From the NCBI GenBank assembly GCA_003139695.1, contig PLJM01000018.1:1-64000 (forward strand): a stretch of DNA of 64,000 nt, in the 5' to 3' direction. A program made the position numbers and the translations under genes. This DNA is from Candidatus Dormiibacterota bacterium. Its GTDB lineage: Bacteria > Chloroflexota > Dormibacteria > Dormibacterales > Dormibacteraceae. Under the pieces are notes generated by a model. The model was not told where the DNA came from and ran no database searches. It saw nothing but the letters and a program-made list of their open reading frames with translations. Positions 7,661 through 16,560 of the stretch are shown piece after piece. The number at the start of each line of letters is the position of its first letter. Position 1 is the stretch's first letter.

Positions 7661-8620
7661 CTACCCCTTCTTCGCTTTGACCGCCGCGGTCAACGCCGGC
7701 ACGATCTTCAGCGCGTCGCCAACCACGCCGAGGTCGGCCATCTTCATGATCGGGGCCTCTGCGTCCTTGTTGATGGCGATGATGATCTTCGAAGCCTTCA
7801 TGCCCACCGTGTGCTGCATGGCGCCCGAGATGCCCACCGCGATGTACACACCCGGCCGCACGGATTTGCCCGTCTGGCCGACCTGCATCGAGTACGGGAC
7901 CCAGCCCGCATCGACGACCGCGCGGCTCGCGCCTACGGCACCGCCAAGGGCGCCCGCGAGCGCCTCGAGGAGAGGAAAGTTGTCGGGACCGCCCATGCCG
8001 CGGCCGCCGCTGATGACGACCTTGGCGTCCTCGAGCTTGACCTTCTCGGAAGCCTCAACCACGCGCTCGACGATGTGCGCACGCTTGGAGTCGGCGCCGA
8101 TCGCGGCGTCCACCTCCTTGATCTCAGCCGTCCCTCCGCTCTCCGAAGGTTCGAAGGACTTGGGTCTGATGAGGATAATCGCGGGCTTCTTGTTCGCCCG
8201 CATCGACGCGACCTTTGCGCCGCCAAAGTAGGGCACGCTCGCAACGAACCCGCCATCTTTCGCGTCAACATCGCCGGCATTAGAGATGAGGCCGACATCG
8301 AGCCGCGCGGCCAGGCGGCCCGCGACGTCGCGGGAATCCGACGTGAAGCCGAACAAAATGAGGTCGGGCGATTGCGCTTTGTAGAGCGCGGCCAAGGCGT
8401 CGGTCGCGGGCTCTGCGATGAAATCGTCAAACGCCTTGTCCTCGTTGACGTAGACGACCTTCGCCCCGTGCTTGCCGAGAATCGCTGCTGCTTCCTTCGC
8501 GCCCGCGCCGAGCGCGACCGCCTCGACGTCGCCAAGCTCTCGCGCCTTCGCCATCAGCTCCAATGCGGTCGGCTGGAGCTTGCCCTGGTTCAACTCTGCG
8601 TACACCCAGATTTTTGCCAT
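7661..8620 (-). CDS. etfA: electron transfer flavoprotein alpha subunit
   Basis: 319 aa, normal for EtfA/FixB. The N-terminal alpha/beta domain (about 1-190) is followed by the FAD-binding C-terminal domain with [31 protein letters not shown] and a VGISGAMQH stretch. With EtfB it forms a soluble FAD heterodimer. This takes electrons from acyl-CoA and other dehydrogenases and passes them to ETF-quinone oxidoreductase. It starts immediately after the etfB stop codon. Presence next to CoA-ester enzymes fits a role in acyl-CoA oxidation. Confidence 0.95.
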   Translation of the reverse strand: MAKIWVYAELNQGKLQPTALELMAKARELGDVEAVALGAGAKEAAAILGKHGAKVVYVNEDKAFDDFIAEPATDALAALYKAQSPDLILFGFTSDSRDVAGRLAARLDVGLISNAGDVDAKDGGFVASVPYFGGAKVASMRANKKPAIILIRPKSFEPSESGGTAEIKEVDAAIGADSKRAHIVERVVEASEKVKLEDAKVVISGGRGMGGPDNFPLLEALAGALGGAVGASRAVVDAGWVPYSMQVGQTGKSVRPGVYIAVGISGAMQHTVGMKASKIIIAINKDAEAPIMKMADLGVVGDALKIVPALTAAVKAKKG

Positions 8621-9379
8621 CTAGAGCACCTTCGCCTGGACGAGAACCTGGATGATCTGGTCGACCGCGGTCCCGTCGTCCTGGATGATCACGCCGGCCT
8701 TGCGCGTCTCGGCCTGTGACAGGCCCTCGATGGTCTCGGCCGGCTCCCCCTTCTCGATGCCTAGGTCGCCAAGGCCAATCTGCTTTATCTCTTTCGAGCG
8801 CGCGGCCATGATTCCTTTCAGCGAGGCGTAGCGCGGCTCGGCGATGCCGGCGGTCACGCTGATCAAGACTGGAGTCGCCGCCTCAACGATCTGGTAGCCG
8901 TCGGCGGTCTGCCGGTGGACCTTGATGGTCGAGCCATCCACCTCCACTTTCTTGGCTATGGTCAGCTGCGGCATGCCCAGCAGCTCGGCGAGCATCGGCG
9001 GCACCATGCCCGTGCTTCCGTCGTAAGACTCGGTGCCGCAGATCACCATGTCCGGCGCCTCTGCCTTTATGGCGGCCGCGAGCACGCGTGCTGTCAGGAG
9101 AGCGTCGGCGCCGGCGAGCTGAGCATCGCTTATCAGGACGCCACGGTCAGCGCCCATCGACAGGCCCTTTCGGATCGCATCCTTCGCGGGCTCGGGGCCC
9201 ATCGACACGAGGACCACCTCTCCCCCATGGGCTTCCTTCAGCTGAAGGGCCTCTTCGACGCCGCACTCATCGCCGGGGTCGAGGACCACTTCTTTGTCGC
9301 GAGCCAGTGTGTTGTCGGCTTCGAGGACCGTTGATGAGTTGGGGTCGGGCACCTGCTTGACGGTGACGACGATCTTCAC
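8621..9379 (-). CDS. etfB: electron transfer flavoprotein beta subunit
   Basis: 252 aa from a GTG at 9379 with GGAGG 7 bases upstream; the product begins VKIVVTVKQVPDPNS, the classic EtfB N-terminus. The AMP/FAD-contacting region includes LDPGDECGVEEALQLKE and the signature VLISVTAGIAEPRYASLKGIM near residues 175-195. A longer reading from 9424 exists but adds non-family sequence before the ribosome binding site. The gene is first in the minus-strand run that continues through etfA toward rnpB. Confidence 0.95.
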   Translation of the reverse strand: MKIVVTVKQVPDPNSSTVLEADNTLARDKEVVLDPGDECGVEEALQLKEAHGGEVVLVSMGPEPAKDAIRKGLSMGADRGVLISDAQLAGADALLTARVLAAAIKAEAPDMVICGTESYDGSTGMVPPMLAELLGMPQLTIAKKVEVDGSTIKVHRQTADGYQIVEAATPVLISVTAGIAEPRYASLKGIMAARSKEIKQIGLGDLGIEKGEPAETIEGLSQAETRKAGVIIQDDGTAVDQIIQVLVQAKVL

Positions 9380-9410
9380 AAGGCAGCCTCCAGTAAGGGA
9401 AGAGAACAGC

Positions 9411-9989
9411 TCAATTATCACCACGGCTGAGTTCGTGACGAAACCGCTCGTAGTCGTCGGGACCGTTCAGACTCCGAAACAGGTGGGGTTCGAGGCCTTC
9501 GAGCCAGGTGACTTCGAGCTGCTCGGCCAGGTGGGAAGCCTTGAAGTCACCGGCGTCGAGAGCGGCCGTGATGTGCGCTAACGCGGAGCGCCGATATGCC
9601 GCGCACGTGGGTTCCGGGCGACCGTCGATTCGTGGAATCGCAGCATCGCAACCGGCCGAGGCGGCCACCGCCATCTCCGCTATTTCCCGGGTCACATAGG
9701 GCATGTCGCAGGCGACCGCAAACGTGACGTCGCTTCGGGCCGCGCCGAGGCCGGCCTCAAGGCCCGCGAGCGGCCCGGCGGACGGCTTGCGATCGAAGAC
9801 AAGGCGGTACGGAAGATGCTCATGAACCTGCTCGGGCTGGGCAAACGAGACCACCACCTCAGAAAACGCAGGAGCAAGCCGATCTACTACCCACCGTAAG
9901 AGGGTCGTCTCCCCCACCTCGAGCCACGCCTTGGTGCGGCCCATCCGGCGGCTGTCTCCACCCGCGAGCACCAGCAGCGTGGCTTGCAT
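9411..9989 (-). CDS. mobA: molybdenum cofactor guanylyltransferase-like NTP transferase
   Basis: 192 aa from the ATG at 9989; an ATG at 10001 adds four residues. The N-terminal LVLAGGDSRRMGRTKAWLEV motif is the nucleotidyltransferase signature of MobA/MocA proteins, and ACDMPYV (93-99) supplies the metal-binding Asp. The C-terminal region has RPEPTCAAYRR, as in MobA. It attaches GMP to molybdopterin, or CMP/other NMP in MocA relatives. It is divergent from the amidohydrolase with about 20 bases between starts, and ends 31 bases from the etfB start. Confidence 0.82.
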   Translation of the reverse strand: MQATLLVLAGGDSRRMGRTKAWLEVGETTLLRWVVDRLAPAFSEVVVSFAQPEQVHEHLPYRLVFDRKPSAGPLAGLEAGLGAARSDVTFAVACDMPYVTREIAEMAVAASAGCDAAIPRIDGRPEPTCAAYRRSALAHITAALDAGDFKASHLAEQLEVTWLEGLEPHLFRSLNGPDDYERFRHELSRGDN

Positions 9990-10010
9990 CACGACTATCA
10001 TCGGGCCGCC

Positions 10011-10853
10011 GTGCGAGCGATAGATTTCCACGTCCATTTGCCCACCCCGGACTGGCTCGACAAGTCGATGAAGGGGTACGTGGAGGCGGCCGAAGCCTAC
10101 TTCCGCTCCAAGATCGTCAGGCGCACGATCGAGGAGCTCGCGAGCGACTACGAGAAGCTCGACGTGATGGCGGTGCTCCTGGCCTGGGACGCCGAGACCG
10201 CAACCCACCGGCCGCGGGTGCCGAACGAGGTGGTCGCCCAGGCATGCGCCGAATTTCCGAAGGCCTTTGTGGGCTTCGGTAGCGTCGACCCGCTCAAGGG
10301 AGAGCACGCGGTCGCGGAGCTCGACAACATCAGCTTCATGGAGCTCAAGGGCGTCAAGCTCCACCCCTCGCTCCAGGCCTTCGCGCCGGACGACGAGCGT
10401 TATTGGCCTCTATACGAGCGCTGCGAGGAGCTCGGCCTGGCCATCCTGTTCCACACGGGCACCAGCGGGATCGGCGCGGGGCAGCCGGGCGGACAGGGCA
10501 TCCGCCTCGACTACGCGCGGCCGATCAGGCTCGACGCGGTCGCGGCCTCATTCCCCAACCTCAACATCATCGCCGCACACTTCGGCTACCCGTGGCACAT
10601 GGAGCTGCTGGCGATGGCCCTGCACAAGACGAACATCTACATCGACATCTCAGGCTGGGCGCCGCGCTACATCCCGGCCGAGGTCCTGCGCGACATGAAG
10701 GGCCGTCTGCAAAACCAGTTCGTGTTCGGCAGCGACTACCCGTTCATCCAACCAGAACGGTGCCTGGACGAGCTGGCCACCCTGGACATACCGGAGCCAG
10801 TTCTGAAAAAGGTGCTGGTCGGCAACGGTCAGCGGCTGCTCGGACTGTCGTAG
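10011..10853 (+). CDS. amidohydrolase-2 family TIM-barrel hydrolase/decarboxylase
   Basis: 280 aa from a GTG at 10011. A TATCAT box at 9996-10001 lies 9 bases upstream, arguing for a leaderless message and against the ATG at 9984. The first metal site is the HVH at residues 7-9 (AIDFHVHLP). Other ligands lie in ILFHTGTSG, IIAAHFGYPW and the terminal FGSDYPF Asp. This is the ACMSD-like amidohydrolase family, which decarboxylates or hydrolyses aromatic and dicarboxylic acids. The substrate is unknown. Its 3' end overlaps the convergent TadG-like gene by 25 bases. Confidence 0.85.
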   Translation: MRAIDFHVHLPTPDWLDKSMKGYVEAAEAYFRSKIVRRTIEELASDYEKLDVMAVLLAWDAETATHRPRVPNEVVAQACAEFPKAFVGFGSVDPLKGEHAVAELDNISFMELKGVKLHPSLQAFAPDDERYWPLYERCEELGLAILFHTGTSGIGAGQPGGQGIRLDYARPIRLDAVAASFPNLNIIAAHFGYPWHMELLAMALHKTNIYIDISGWAPRYIPAEVLRDMKGRLQNQFVFGSDYPFIQPERCLDELATLDIPEPVLKKVLVGNGQRLLGLS

Positions 10854-11254
10854 CCCCCGACCAGGCGGGCTGAGGCGCGTGCGTGGATCACGATCGCCTG
10901 TGCCGGCAAGAAGTTGAAAGGAAGCCCGACAGTCTCGCGAGTGGTGATGGTCACCCTCGATCCGACAACTTCCACCGAATCCACAATCGCTCCGGGCTCC
11001 GAATCCCGCATCTCACGAGTCGCCATTACACGAGCGCCCAGGGAGTCGACTATCAGCACGGAACGCGAGCGCAAAGCGCCAACGTCGACTTGCTGTGCCG
11101 CCGCCTCGGCCGCCTGTGCGGTGGCCGCTTGCAGTCCGGCCGCCTGTGTGCTCACGAATGCCGCATCCGCGGCATACGCGGCAAGTGGCAGCAGGACCAC
11201 AGGCAGCAGGACGGCGTAAAACGCGAGCACCTGGCCGCGATCGAGGCGTATCAC
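10829..11254 (-). CDS. TadG-like Flp pilus assembly protein
   Basis: 141 aa starting at a GTG that overlaps the preceding TGA (GTGA). An N-terminal DRGQVLAF segment leads straight into a single membrane span (YAVLLPVVLLPLAAYAADAA), as in TadG-type minor pilin proteins. The rest is an Ala-rich helix and a short beta domain. It lacks the long von Willebrand domain of proteobacterial TadG. It is the last gene of the Tad operon, coupled to two TadE-like genes. It probably sits in the membrane at the pilus base. Confidence 0.75.
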   Translation of the reverse strand: MIRLDRGQVLAFYAVLLPVVLLPLAAYAADAAFVSTQAAGLQAATAQAAEAAAQQVDVGALRSRSVLIVDSLGARVMATREMRDSEPGAIVDSVEVVGSRVTITTRETVGLPFNFLPAQAIVIHARASARLVGGYDSPSSR

Positions 11255-11655
11255 GGGGTGTGCGATCGCCAGGGTTCCAGCTGCAATCGAACCTGTGAAT
11301 GCAGTGTCACCTGACTCGAGACCAGGAGTAATGCGGCCCAAGCGACGTCAAGGCTCGCGGACGACGATGCGAGGACGCTGCCGCCTCGGTCGAAATCGCC
11401 GACAGACACGACGAGAGTCGCTGATCGCAATGGGTACTCGGCGACGACGCCCCGGAACCGAGCATCGGCGGCTGCCATCGCAGCGTGCGCGCTTGGAGCT
11501 CTTGAAGCGGCTTCTGCGGCCGCCTGCGTTGCCGCCTCGAGGCCGGCGCGAGCGCTTGCGACCTGAACGCTGGCCACGGTTCCCAATGCCAGGAGAAGCA
11601 CCATCGGTGCGCAAAGCGCGAGCTCGAGGAGTGCCTGACCGCGCACTCCCCTCAC
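11251..11655 (-). CDS. TadE-like pseudopilin
   Basis: 134 aa from a GTG that overlaps the upstream stop (GTGA). The N-terminus RGVRGQALLELALCAPMVLL is the canonical TadE signature, with a Glu a few residues into the hydrophobic helix. A short Ala-rich soluble domain follows. TadE-like proteins are minor pilins of Flp/Tad pili that are processed by TadV-type peptidases. No such peptidase is encoded in the window. It is overlapped by 4 bases on each side by other tad genes. Confidence 0.8.
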   Translation of the reverse strand: MRGVRGQALLELALCAPMVLLLALGTVASVQVASARAGLEAATQAAAEAASRAPSAHAAMAAADARFRGVVAEYPLRSATLVVSVGDFDRGGSVLASSSASLDVAWAALLLVSSQVTLHSQVRLQLEPWRSHTP

Positions 11656-12077
11656 CTTGCAAACACCTCTTTCTGGACCGCCACGCGCGCATGCAATCGC
11701 AGACCATCCGTGCCGACGAGCGGCACGATTACGGGGACCACGCCGCCGATCTCCACCTGCATGGCGTCGCCCAGATCGCTCGCACAGACCCACAACGCAG
11801 GAGAGACCTGAGATTGGCCCGGGCACCAGGCGGAAGTCGAGACGCCAACCAGGCTTGGCGAAAGAATTCGCCGTGTCACGTCGACAGCAAGCGCGGGCGT
11901 ACCACCAGCCGCCGCAGCCGCACGCGCACCGGCGAGTGCGGCGGACCGCGCCGCGAAAGTCTCGGACCCCCAGACCGCGGTCTCGACAGTACCGAGCGCC
12001 AGCAGCAGCGCTATGGGCCAAGCCAATGCGAACTCGATAAGTGCGGTTCCGCGATTCGACCGTTCGCGAGTGCTCAT
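11652..12077 (-). CDS. TadE-like pseudopilin (second copy)
   Basis: 141 aa. The ATG at 12077 overlaps the TadC stop codon by 4 bases. The N-terminus NRGTALIEFALAWPIALLLA is the TadE motif with Glu15 at the start of the membrane helix. The C-terminal domain contains two Cys residues (Cys85 and Cys98), possibly a disulfide outside the cell. It is paralogous in layout to the following TadE-like gene but diverged in sequence. Having two TadE and one TadG minor pilins is usual for actinobacterial Tad loci. Confidence 0.8.
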   Translation of the reverse strand: MSTRERSNRGTALIEFALAWPIALLLALGTVETAVWGSETFAARSAALAGARAAAAAGGTPALAVDVTRRILSPSLVGVSTSAWCPGQSQVSPALWVCASDLGDAMQVEIGGVVPVIVPLVGTDGLRLHARVAVQKEVFAR

Positions 12078-12940
12078 TGCAGGTTGTGCTGCAGTGCTGT
12101 GACCGCGGGAAACATGACCACCGCGAGGAATGGCAGGAGCACCCCCACGCCGGCCGGCAACAGGACGTGGTTCAACGCCTTGCGGCTGTGAGTGATGAGG
12201 TCCCGGCGCTGGGCATGTCGCAGGTCGGTGGCCAGAGCGCGCACGCCTTGCAGCGCTCCCGTCCCATACTCGCGGCTCGCCGCAAGAATCGTGGCGAGGC
12301 TTGCGATCGGTGGGATGTCGAGATGCTCCGAGTAGCGCAAGAGGCGCGATTCGAATGGGACTGATCCGACAACCTGCGAAGCGATCAAGAAGCGGCGGAC
12401 GTCGCGAGCAAGCTCGCCCTGGAGCTTCGTGGACACAGTGCCGAGGGCAGAGAGCGCGCTGCCACCGCCGCTCAATTCCAAAGTGAAGAGCTCGAGCAAG
12501 GGAATCAGCTCGGCCGCGAGGCGCCGGCGACGCGAGGCGATTGCCGAATGAAGGGCCAACGAACAGAGTCCGATCCCGCCCGCGAGCCCGATTGCCACCA
12601 GGACCGGAGCTCCGGCCAACCCGAGGATCGACGCTGACGCGGCGCCGATCACGGCCAGGCATCCGGATAGCCCGACTGCAAATGCCGACAGTCGCTCGGG
12701 ACTCTCCTTCCAGCCGGCGCGCTCGACGAGGTCCGCCAGCCTCGACTGCACTCCGGTGATCCTGAGTGCTCGCGACCACTGTCCCGGGGCCTCGGAGCTC
12801 GGGCCTACCTCTGCATGCCGCGTTCGCTCCAGCCACGTCAAGGCATCGATGCCTCTCGGGTTATCGCCGATGGCGATGATTGCGATTACGCAGCACGCAC
12901 CGGCGCAAATTGCTGCGACGGGGTAAATCGACTCAAGCAT
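12074..12940 (-). CDS. tadC: TadC, type II secretion F-domain membrane protein
   Basis: 288 aa with a leading membrane helix (residues 5-24), a pair of helices around 88-132 and one at about 262-282. The T2SSF core lies between, including ELIPLLELFTLELSGGGSAL and REYGTGALQGVRALATDLR. TadB and TadC form the inner-membrane platform for pilus extension. It overlaps TadB by 8 bases and TadE by 4. The length matches the family. Confidence 0.85.
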   Translation of the reverse strand: MLESIYPVAAICAGACCVIAIIAIGDNPRGIDALTWLERTRHAEVGPSSEAPGQWSRALRITGVQSRLADLVERAGWKESPERLSAFAVGLSGCLAVIGAASASILGLAGAPVLVAIGLAGGIGLCSLALHSAIASRRRRLAAELIPLLELFTLELSGGGSALSALGTVSTKLQGELARDVRRFLIASQVVGSVPFESRLLRYSEHLDIPPIASLATILAASREYGTGALQGVRALATDLRHAQRRDLITHSRKALNHVLLPAGVGVLLPFLAVVMFPAVTALQHNLQ

Positions 12941-13826
12941 CGGCGAGCCTCACACGCTCGAGACCCGGCAGGCGCAGCAGGTGTCTCATCCAGACATAGC
13001 TGCAGCCCATGATCCCGAGCATTGCCAACAGAAACACTTCGCCGGCCGGCTTTTGAAATGCTTCCAGGTAAGGCGAGTGCAGCGCCGATAGGGCAACCAG
13101 GAACGCGATCGGCAGCGCCACGATGATGCTCGAAGCGGATCGCGCCTGCACCTGGAGAGCCCGCGCCTCTCGTTCAACCTCCTGGGCTGCGCTTACTGAG
13201 GCTTCCAGGTCTGCAAACAAAGGGGCAAGCTCACCGCCACCGGGTCCCTGTATCAGGACGGCCGCGGCGAGCATGTCGAACAGGGGCTCGGCGATCCGCG
13301 CGCGCGCGGCCGACCAGGCCTGGCGGCGTCCGGTTGATGAGCCGGCGATCAGGCGAAACTCGGACCGCAATGGCATCGGCCCCCGCTGGCCAAGAATCTC
13401 GACCGCCTGCTGGACGTTGCTCGCGCCGGTCTCGAGCAGCTGACGAAGCATCCTCACGGCCTCTAAAACCGCGTCCTGCCGGACGACCTGTTGGGACCGA
13501 GCCCTGGCCGAGACAACCCCATAAACCGCGCCCACCGCGCCGACCGCGGCCGGGACCGCGAGTGGAGCCAGGCCGGTGAGTTCGCCTGCGAAGGTACCGC
13601 CGCCAATCGCAGCAGCGAGCTGAAGACAAACGAGCCGGCGAGCGGTCAGCCACGGCCAACCGGCGCTCCTCACAAGCGATGCTTGGGCTGACCACCACCG
13701 GCCGCCGACCCTTTGAAGCCACGGGCGCGGCAGCGCGTCCTCGTGCAACGGCGCCGGCACGGCCACGGCGAGGATCGCGCCGAACGTCCCGAGGCCGGCA
13801 CTGAGTGCGGCAGCGACCTCAAGCAT
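12933..13826 (-). CDS. tadB: TadB, type II secretion F-domain membrane protein
   Basis: 297 aa from the ATG at 13826, which overlaps the tadA end; an ATG at 13835 is also possible. It has an N-terminal helix, a helix pair near residues 70-105, a soluble T2SSF domain (LEAVRMLRQLLETGASNVQQ, then LIQGPGGGELAPLFADLEAS) and two C-terminal membrane helices. It is the partner of TadC in the inner-membrane platform. The gene lies between the ATPase and TadC genes in the standard order. Confidence 0.83.
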   Translation of the reverse strand: MLEVAAALSAGLGTFGAILAVAVPAPLHEDALPRPWLQRVGGRWWSAQASLVRSAGWPWLTARRLVCLQLAAAIGGGTFAGELTGLAPLAVPAAVGAVGAVYGVVSARARSQQVVRQDAVLEAVRMLRQLLETGASNVQQAVEILGQRGPMPLRSEFRLIAGSSTGRRQAWSAARARIAEPLFDMLAAAVLIQGPGGGELAPLFADLEASVSAAQEVEREARALQVQARSASSIIVALPIAFLVALSALHSPYLEAFQKPAGEVFLLAMLGIMGCSYVWMRHLLRLPGLERVRLADA

Positions 13827-15129
13827 CGAACGCATCCAGGAGCCGCATCGGATCGCAGACAGAGGCGAGCTTCGCTCGCACGCGCTCCGGCATTGCCGCC
13901 GCCGAGCCGACCCGGTGCCATCCACCGTCCCGGCCGTAAGCCACCAGCTCTTGCAAGTTGGCGCGTCCATCGTCAACTCCCTGCACGCAGCCCAGTGATA
14001 AGAGTCTGCGAGCCCTCGACTCGCCTGAGGCATCCGCAATTCGCACCAATCCGGCATACAGGACGAGGTCGACTGTGTGCGCTACCTCTGCCAGCACCGC
14101 CTCGGGACGGGGAGCATGCGGATTGCGAAGGGCGACTCGGACGAGACGCGGCAACGTTTCGCGGGGGCTGTCGGCATGGATCGTGCAAATTGAGCCGGGG
14201 TGGCCGGTGTTCATCGCGTCGAGGAGGTCGAGCGCTTCGCCTCCGCGAACCTCGCCGATGATGATGCGATCAGGCGACATTCGAAGCGCCTCATGCACGA
14301 GCATCTGGATCGTGATCGCACCCCGACCTTCTGTATTCGGGGGTCGACCCTCAAGCGAGATGCAGTCGTGAAGGTCTCGCCAAAGGTGGAGTTCGGACTG
14401 GTCTTCGATGGTGACCACACGCTCGTGCGGGGCGATAAGCCGGGCGAGCACACGCATGAAAGTTGTCTTGCCGGCCCCTGCGCCACCGGCGATGAGGATG
14501 TTCAACCTTCCGGCGACAGCCGCCTCCAGCAAAGGGATAAGGGCCTGGGGCAGAAACCCAGCCTCGGCCAGCGATGCGACATCGCGAAAACGGGATGGCG
14601 GATGGCGCCGAATGGTGAGACTCATTGGACGTGCCGGTGGCGAGAGCGCCGCGTGCAACCGACTTCCTTCGGGAAGCGTCATCGTCACAGTCGGGCTGGC
14701 GCGGTCCAGCCGGGCGCTTGCAGTCCCGTCGGTGTACCAGTGCACCAGGTCCACAAGGGCGGCTTCGTCCGCGAATGGCGGCACAACTTCGTGGCGCCGC
14801 CCACCTTTGAAGATGAAACAGGCTTGGGTGCCATTGATCCGGATCTCTTCGACGTCTGGATCTGCAAGGTGTTCGGCAAGCGGGCCTAGCGGTGTCACGG
14901 CGGCAAAGATCCGCCGCAACAGCTGCTGCGACTCTTCGCCGTGAATCGGCGGCACGGCGCGTCGTTGCTCTTCTGCAACCACCCGTCCGACCAGCTCGTA
15001 AACCCAGGGCTGGTCGTCGACGCGTACGCGTGTGAGATCGCGCCGTGCCAGCTCGGCCGCGAGCTCGGACTCGACGCGCGCGCGGATCTGAAGCTCAACC
15101 GCAGTTCGATCGCTAGCGGTTATCGCCAC
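13819..15129 (-). CDS. tadA: TadA/CpaF secretion ATPase
   Basis: 436 aa from a GTG overlapping the TadZ stop. The Walker A motif is GGAGAGKTTF with Lys221 and Thr222. An Asp box (VVTIEDQSELHL), a His box with EALRMSPDRIIIGEVRGGEA (Walker B) and TGHPGSICTIHADS follow in the usual order. It is a hexameric ATPase that powers assembly of Flp pili. The N-terminal 90 residues form the helical CpaF domain. All catalytic motifs are intact, so the pilus system is likely functional if pilin and peptidase genes exist elsewhere. Confidence 0.94.
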   Translation of the reverse strand: MAITASDRTAVELQIRARVESELAAELARRDLTRVRVDDQPWVYELVGRVVAEEQRRAVPPIHGEESQQLLRRIFAAVTPLGPLAEHLADPDVEEIRINGTQACFIFKGGRRHEVVPPFADEAALVDLVHWYTDGTASARLDRASPTVTMTLPEGSRLHAALSPPARPMSLTIRRHPPSRFRDVASLAEAGFLPQALIPLLEAAVAGRLNILIAGGAGAGKTTFMRVLARLIAPHERVVTIEDQSELHLWRDLHDCISLEGRPPNTEGRGAITIQMLVHEALRMSPDRIIIGEVRGGEALDLLDAMNTGHPGSICTIHADSPRETLPRLVRVALRNPHAPRPEAVLAEVAHTVDLVLYAGLVRIADASGESRARRLLSLGCVQGVDDGRANLQELVAYGRDGGWHRVGSAAAMPERVRAKLASVCDPMRLLDAFDA

Positions 15130-15809
15130 GCAAGGACCGCCGCGCCGGCATCCGGATGAATCGATTTCGCCAGCTCACGCAGTGGACGGCGAAGGCTCCA
15201 AACGCGATGAACAGGCAGGCCCCGGGTCAGCCGCGCGGCCACTTGCCGATCCTCTGCGAAGCGACCAAGTATCGGCAGCTGGTGCCGGCTCGCCAGAGCC
15301 GCTTCAGCCCCTTCGAGGCAACCACGCCTTACGCGGTTAAAGATCAGACCCGCGCTAGCGGCGCCGAGAGCGCCCGATGCCAGCGCCGCATCAGCTCGTT
15401 GCAATCCACTGCGATCAGGTACGACCACCCACAAGAGCCAGTCGGCGGCGGCCGACAGCTGACGCTGCAACGACCCCGTGCTATGTCCGAGATCGACGAT
15501 GACCGCCTGGTGTCGCGCGCGGGCATCGCTTAGCCACTGAAGGCCGTTGAACACCTCGGCGCTTGCATTACCGATTTCCGCAAACGACAAATTCTGGTCG
15601 ACCTCGATTGCCGGCTCATCCGCAGAATTTGCATTACTCGCATCAGCAGGTCCGAGGTCCAGGAGAGCGGCCACGCCTCCTCCTTCGGCGTCCGCGTCGA
15701 GCAATAGGGTTGAGACCTGACCCTCGGCCAAACGTCGAGCAAGCGCGACGGCAAGAAAGGAGCAGCCTGGGCTGCCTTTGGCCCCGGCGATTGCGATCAC
15801 CCGGCTCAT
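15120..15809 (-). CDS. TadZ/CpaE-like ParA-family protein
   Basis: 229 aa. The ATG at 15809 overlaps the CpaB stop codon. The fold is that of a MinD/ParA ATPase: IAIAGAKGSPGCSFLAVALA at the P-loop, LLLDADAEGGG, and VIVDLGHSTG for switch II. The P-loop reads KGSPGCS in place of KGGxGKT, so the second Lys is missing. Such degenerate Walker A motifs are known in TadZ proteins that localise Tad machines to a cell pole. It lacks the receiver-like N-terminal domain of many CpaE proteins. Confidence 0.8.
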   Translation of the reverse strand: MSRVIAIAGAKGSPGCSFLAVALARRLAEGQVSTLLLDADAEGGGVAALLDLGPADASNANSADEPAIEVDQNLSFAEIGNASAEVFNGLQWLSDARARHQAVIVDLGHSTGSLQRQLSAAADWLLWVVVPDRSGLQRADAALASGALGAASAGLIFNRVRRGCLEGAEAALASRHQLPILGRFAEDRQVAARLTRGLPVHRVWSLRRPLRELAKSIHPDAGAAVLAWR

Positions 15810-16456
15810 CTCTGCACCGCTGCAGCCATCGCCTCGTCCGCGCTGGACACAGGACCCTCTGCACCCTCCGATGCCCCCGGCTCGGCGATTACCGCGACGA
15901 GTCGCATCGCATCGGCGGCGTAAACGAACGCAGACGCCTGTCTGGAAGTGACCATTACCGTGAGGCCGTTTGGACTCGTCGAACGAACTTCGACGCCGAG
16001 GGCGAATGGAATCACGGTCGGGTGATCGGGAGTCCCTCCGACAACGAGCAGGTCGACCTTTGATCCTGGGTCTGCAGCCGGTACGTCCTTCACCGGCACG
16101 AACACCAGACGGCGATCGGTGGCCGAGCTCGGGCCCATCACATCGCTTCGCTGGATCAGCTGGCCCGACAACAGATCGTGGGAGGCGCGCAAACCGGAGA
16201 GCGTGGATTCGTCGCCGCGGCCAAAGAAAAGTGATTGGCTCGAGGCCACCGACATTCGTTGAAGTGCAATCGCGTCGACACCAAGCGATGCTCCAGCCGG
16301 CAAGTCTCGTGCTGCGACGTAGACATCGACCGAGTCGCGAGCGGGATTGGCAAAGACGAGCAGCACCGCGCTGACCGAACCTCCTATCCCCAGCGCCGCA
16401 AACGCCACCAACCATCTCTTTCTTTGAATCATGTCGAGGCGACGGTAGGACGACAT
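15806..16456 (-). CDS. cpaB: CpaB/RcpC-like pilus assembly protein with SAF domain
   Basis: 216 aa from the ATG at 16456; an ATG at 16432 and a TTG at 16471 are alternatives, none with a clear ribosome binding site. One membrane span (WLVAFAALGIGGSVSAVLLV) is followed by an SAF domain (VYVAARDLPAGASLGVDAI, then DLLSGQLIQRSDV) and a C-terminal beta domain. In diderms CpaB helps secretin assembly. No secretin gene is present, as expected for a monoderm. It is the first gene of the tad operon. Confidence 0.83.
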   Translation of the reverse strand: MSSYRRLDMIQRKRWLVAFAALGIGGSVSAVLLVFANPARDSVDVYVAARDLPAGASLGVDAIALQRMSVASSQSLFFGRGDESTLSGLRASHDLLSGQLIQRSDVMGPSSATDRRLVFVPVKDVPAADPGSKVDLLVVGGTPDHPTVIPFALGVEVRSTSPNGLTVMVTSRQASAFVYAADAMRLVAVIAEPGASEGAEGPVSSADEAMAAAVQR

Positions 16457-16525
16457 GCGACGGTGGGCCAAGCCTGCCTGTTAACGCGTACGACCCAGCT
16501 GTCGGAAACCGTTGTAAACCTATAC

Positions 16526-16553
16526 TTGACAATCTCCACGCACCAGCTATGGT
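16526..16553 (+). promoter_or_regulatory. sigma-70-type promoter for a leaderless message
   Basis: TTGACA (16526-16531), a 16-base spacer and TATGGT (16548-16553) form a near-consensus promoter. Initiation about 7 bases downstream would start the RNA at the GTG at 16561, in frame with the following gene. The -10 box covers the ATG at 16549, which therefore cannot be the start of that transcript. Confidence 0.7.
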
Positions 16554-16560
16554 GCACGCA

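Noticed and set aside
11652..12836. Long minus-strand frame giving a 394-residue protein
   Set aside because: Only the last 141 residues (from ATG 12077, coupled to the tadC stop) form a TadE-like protein; the rest is an Arg-rich shadow of tadC.
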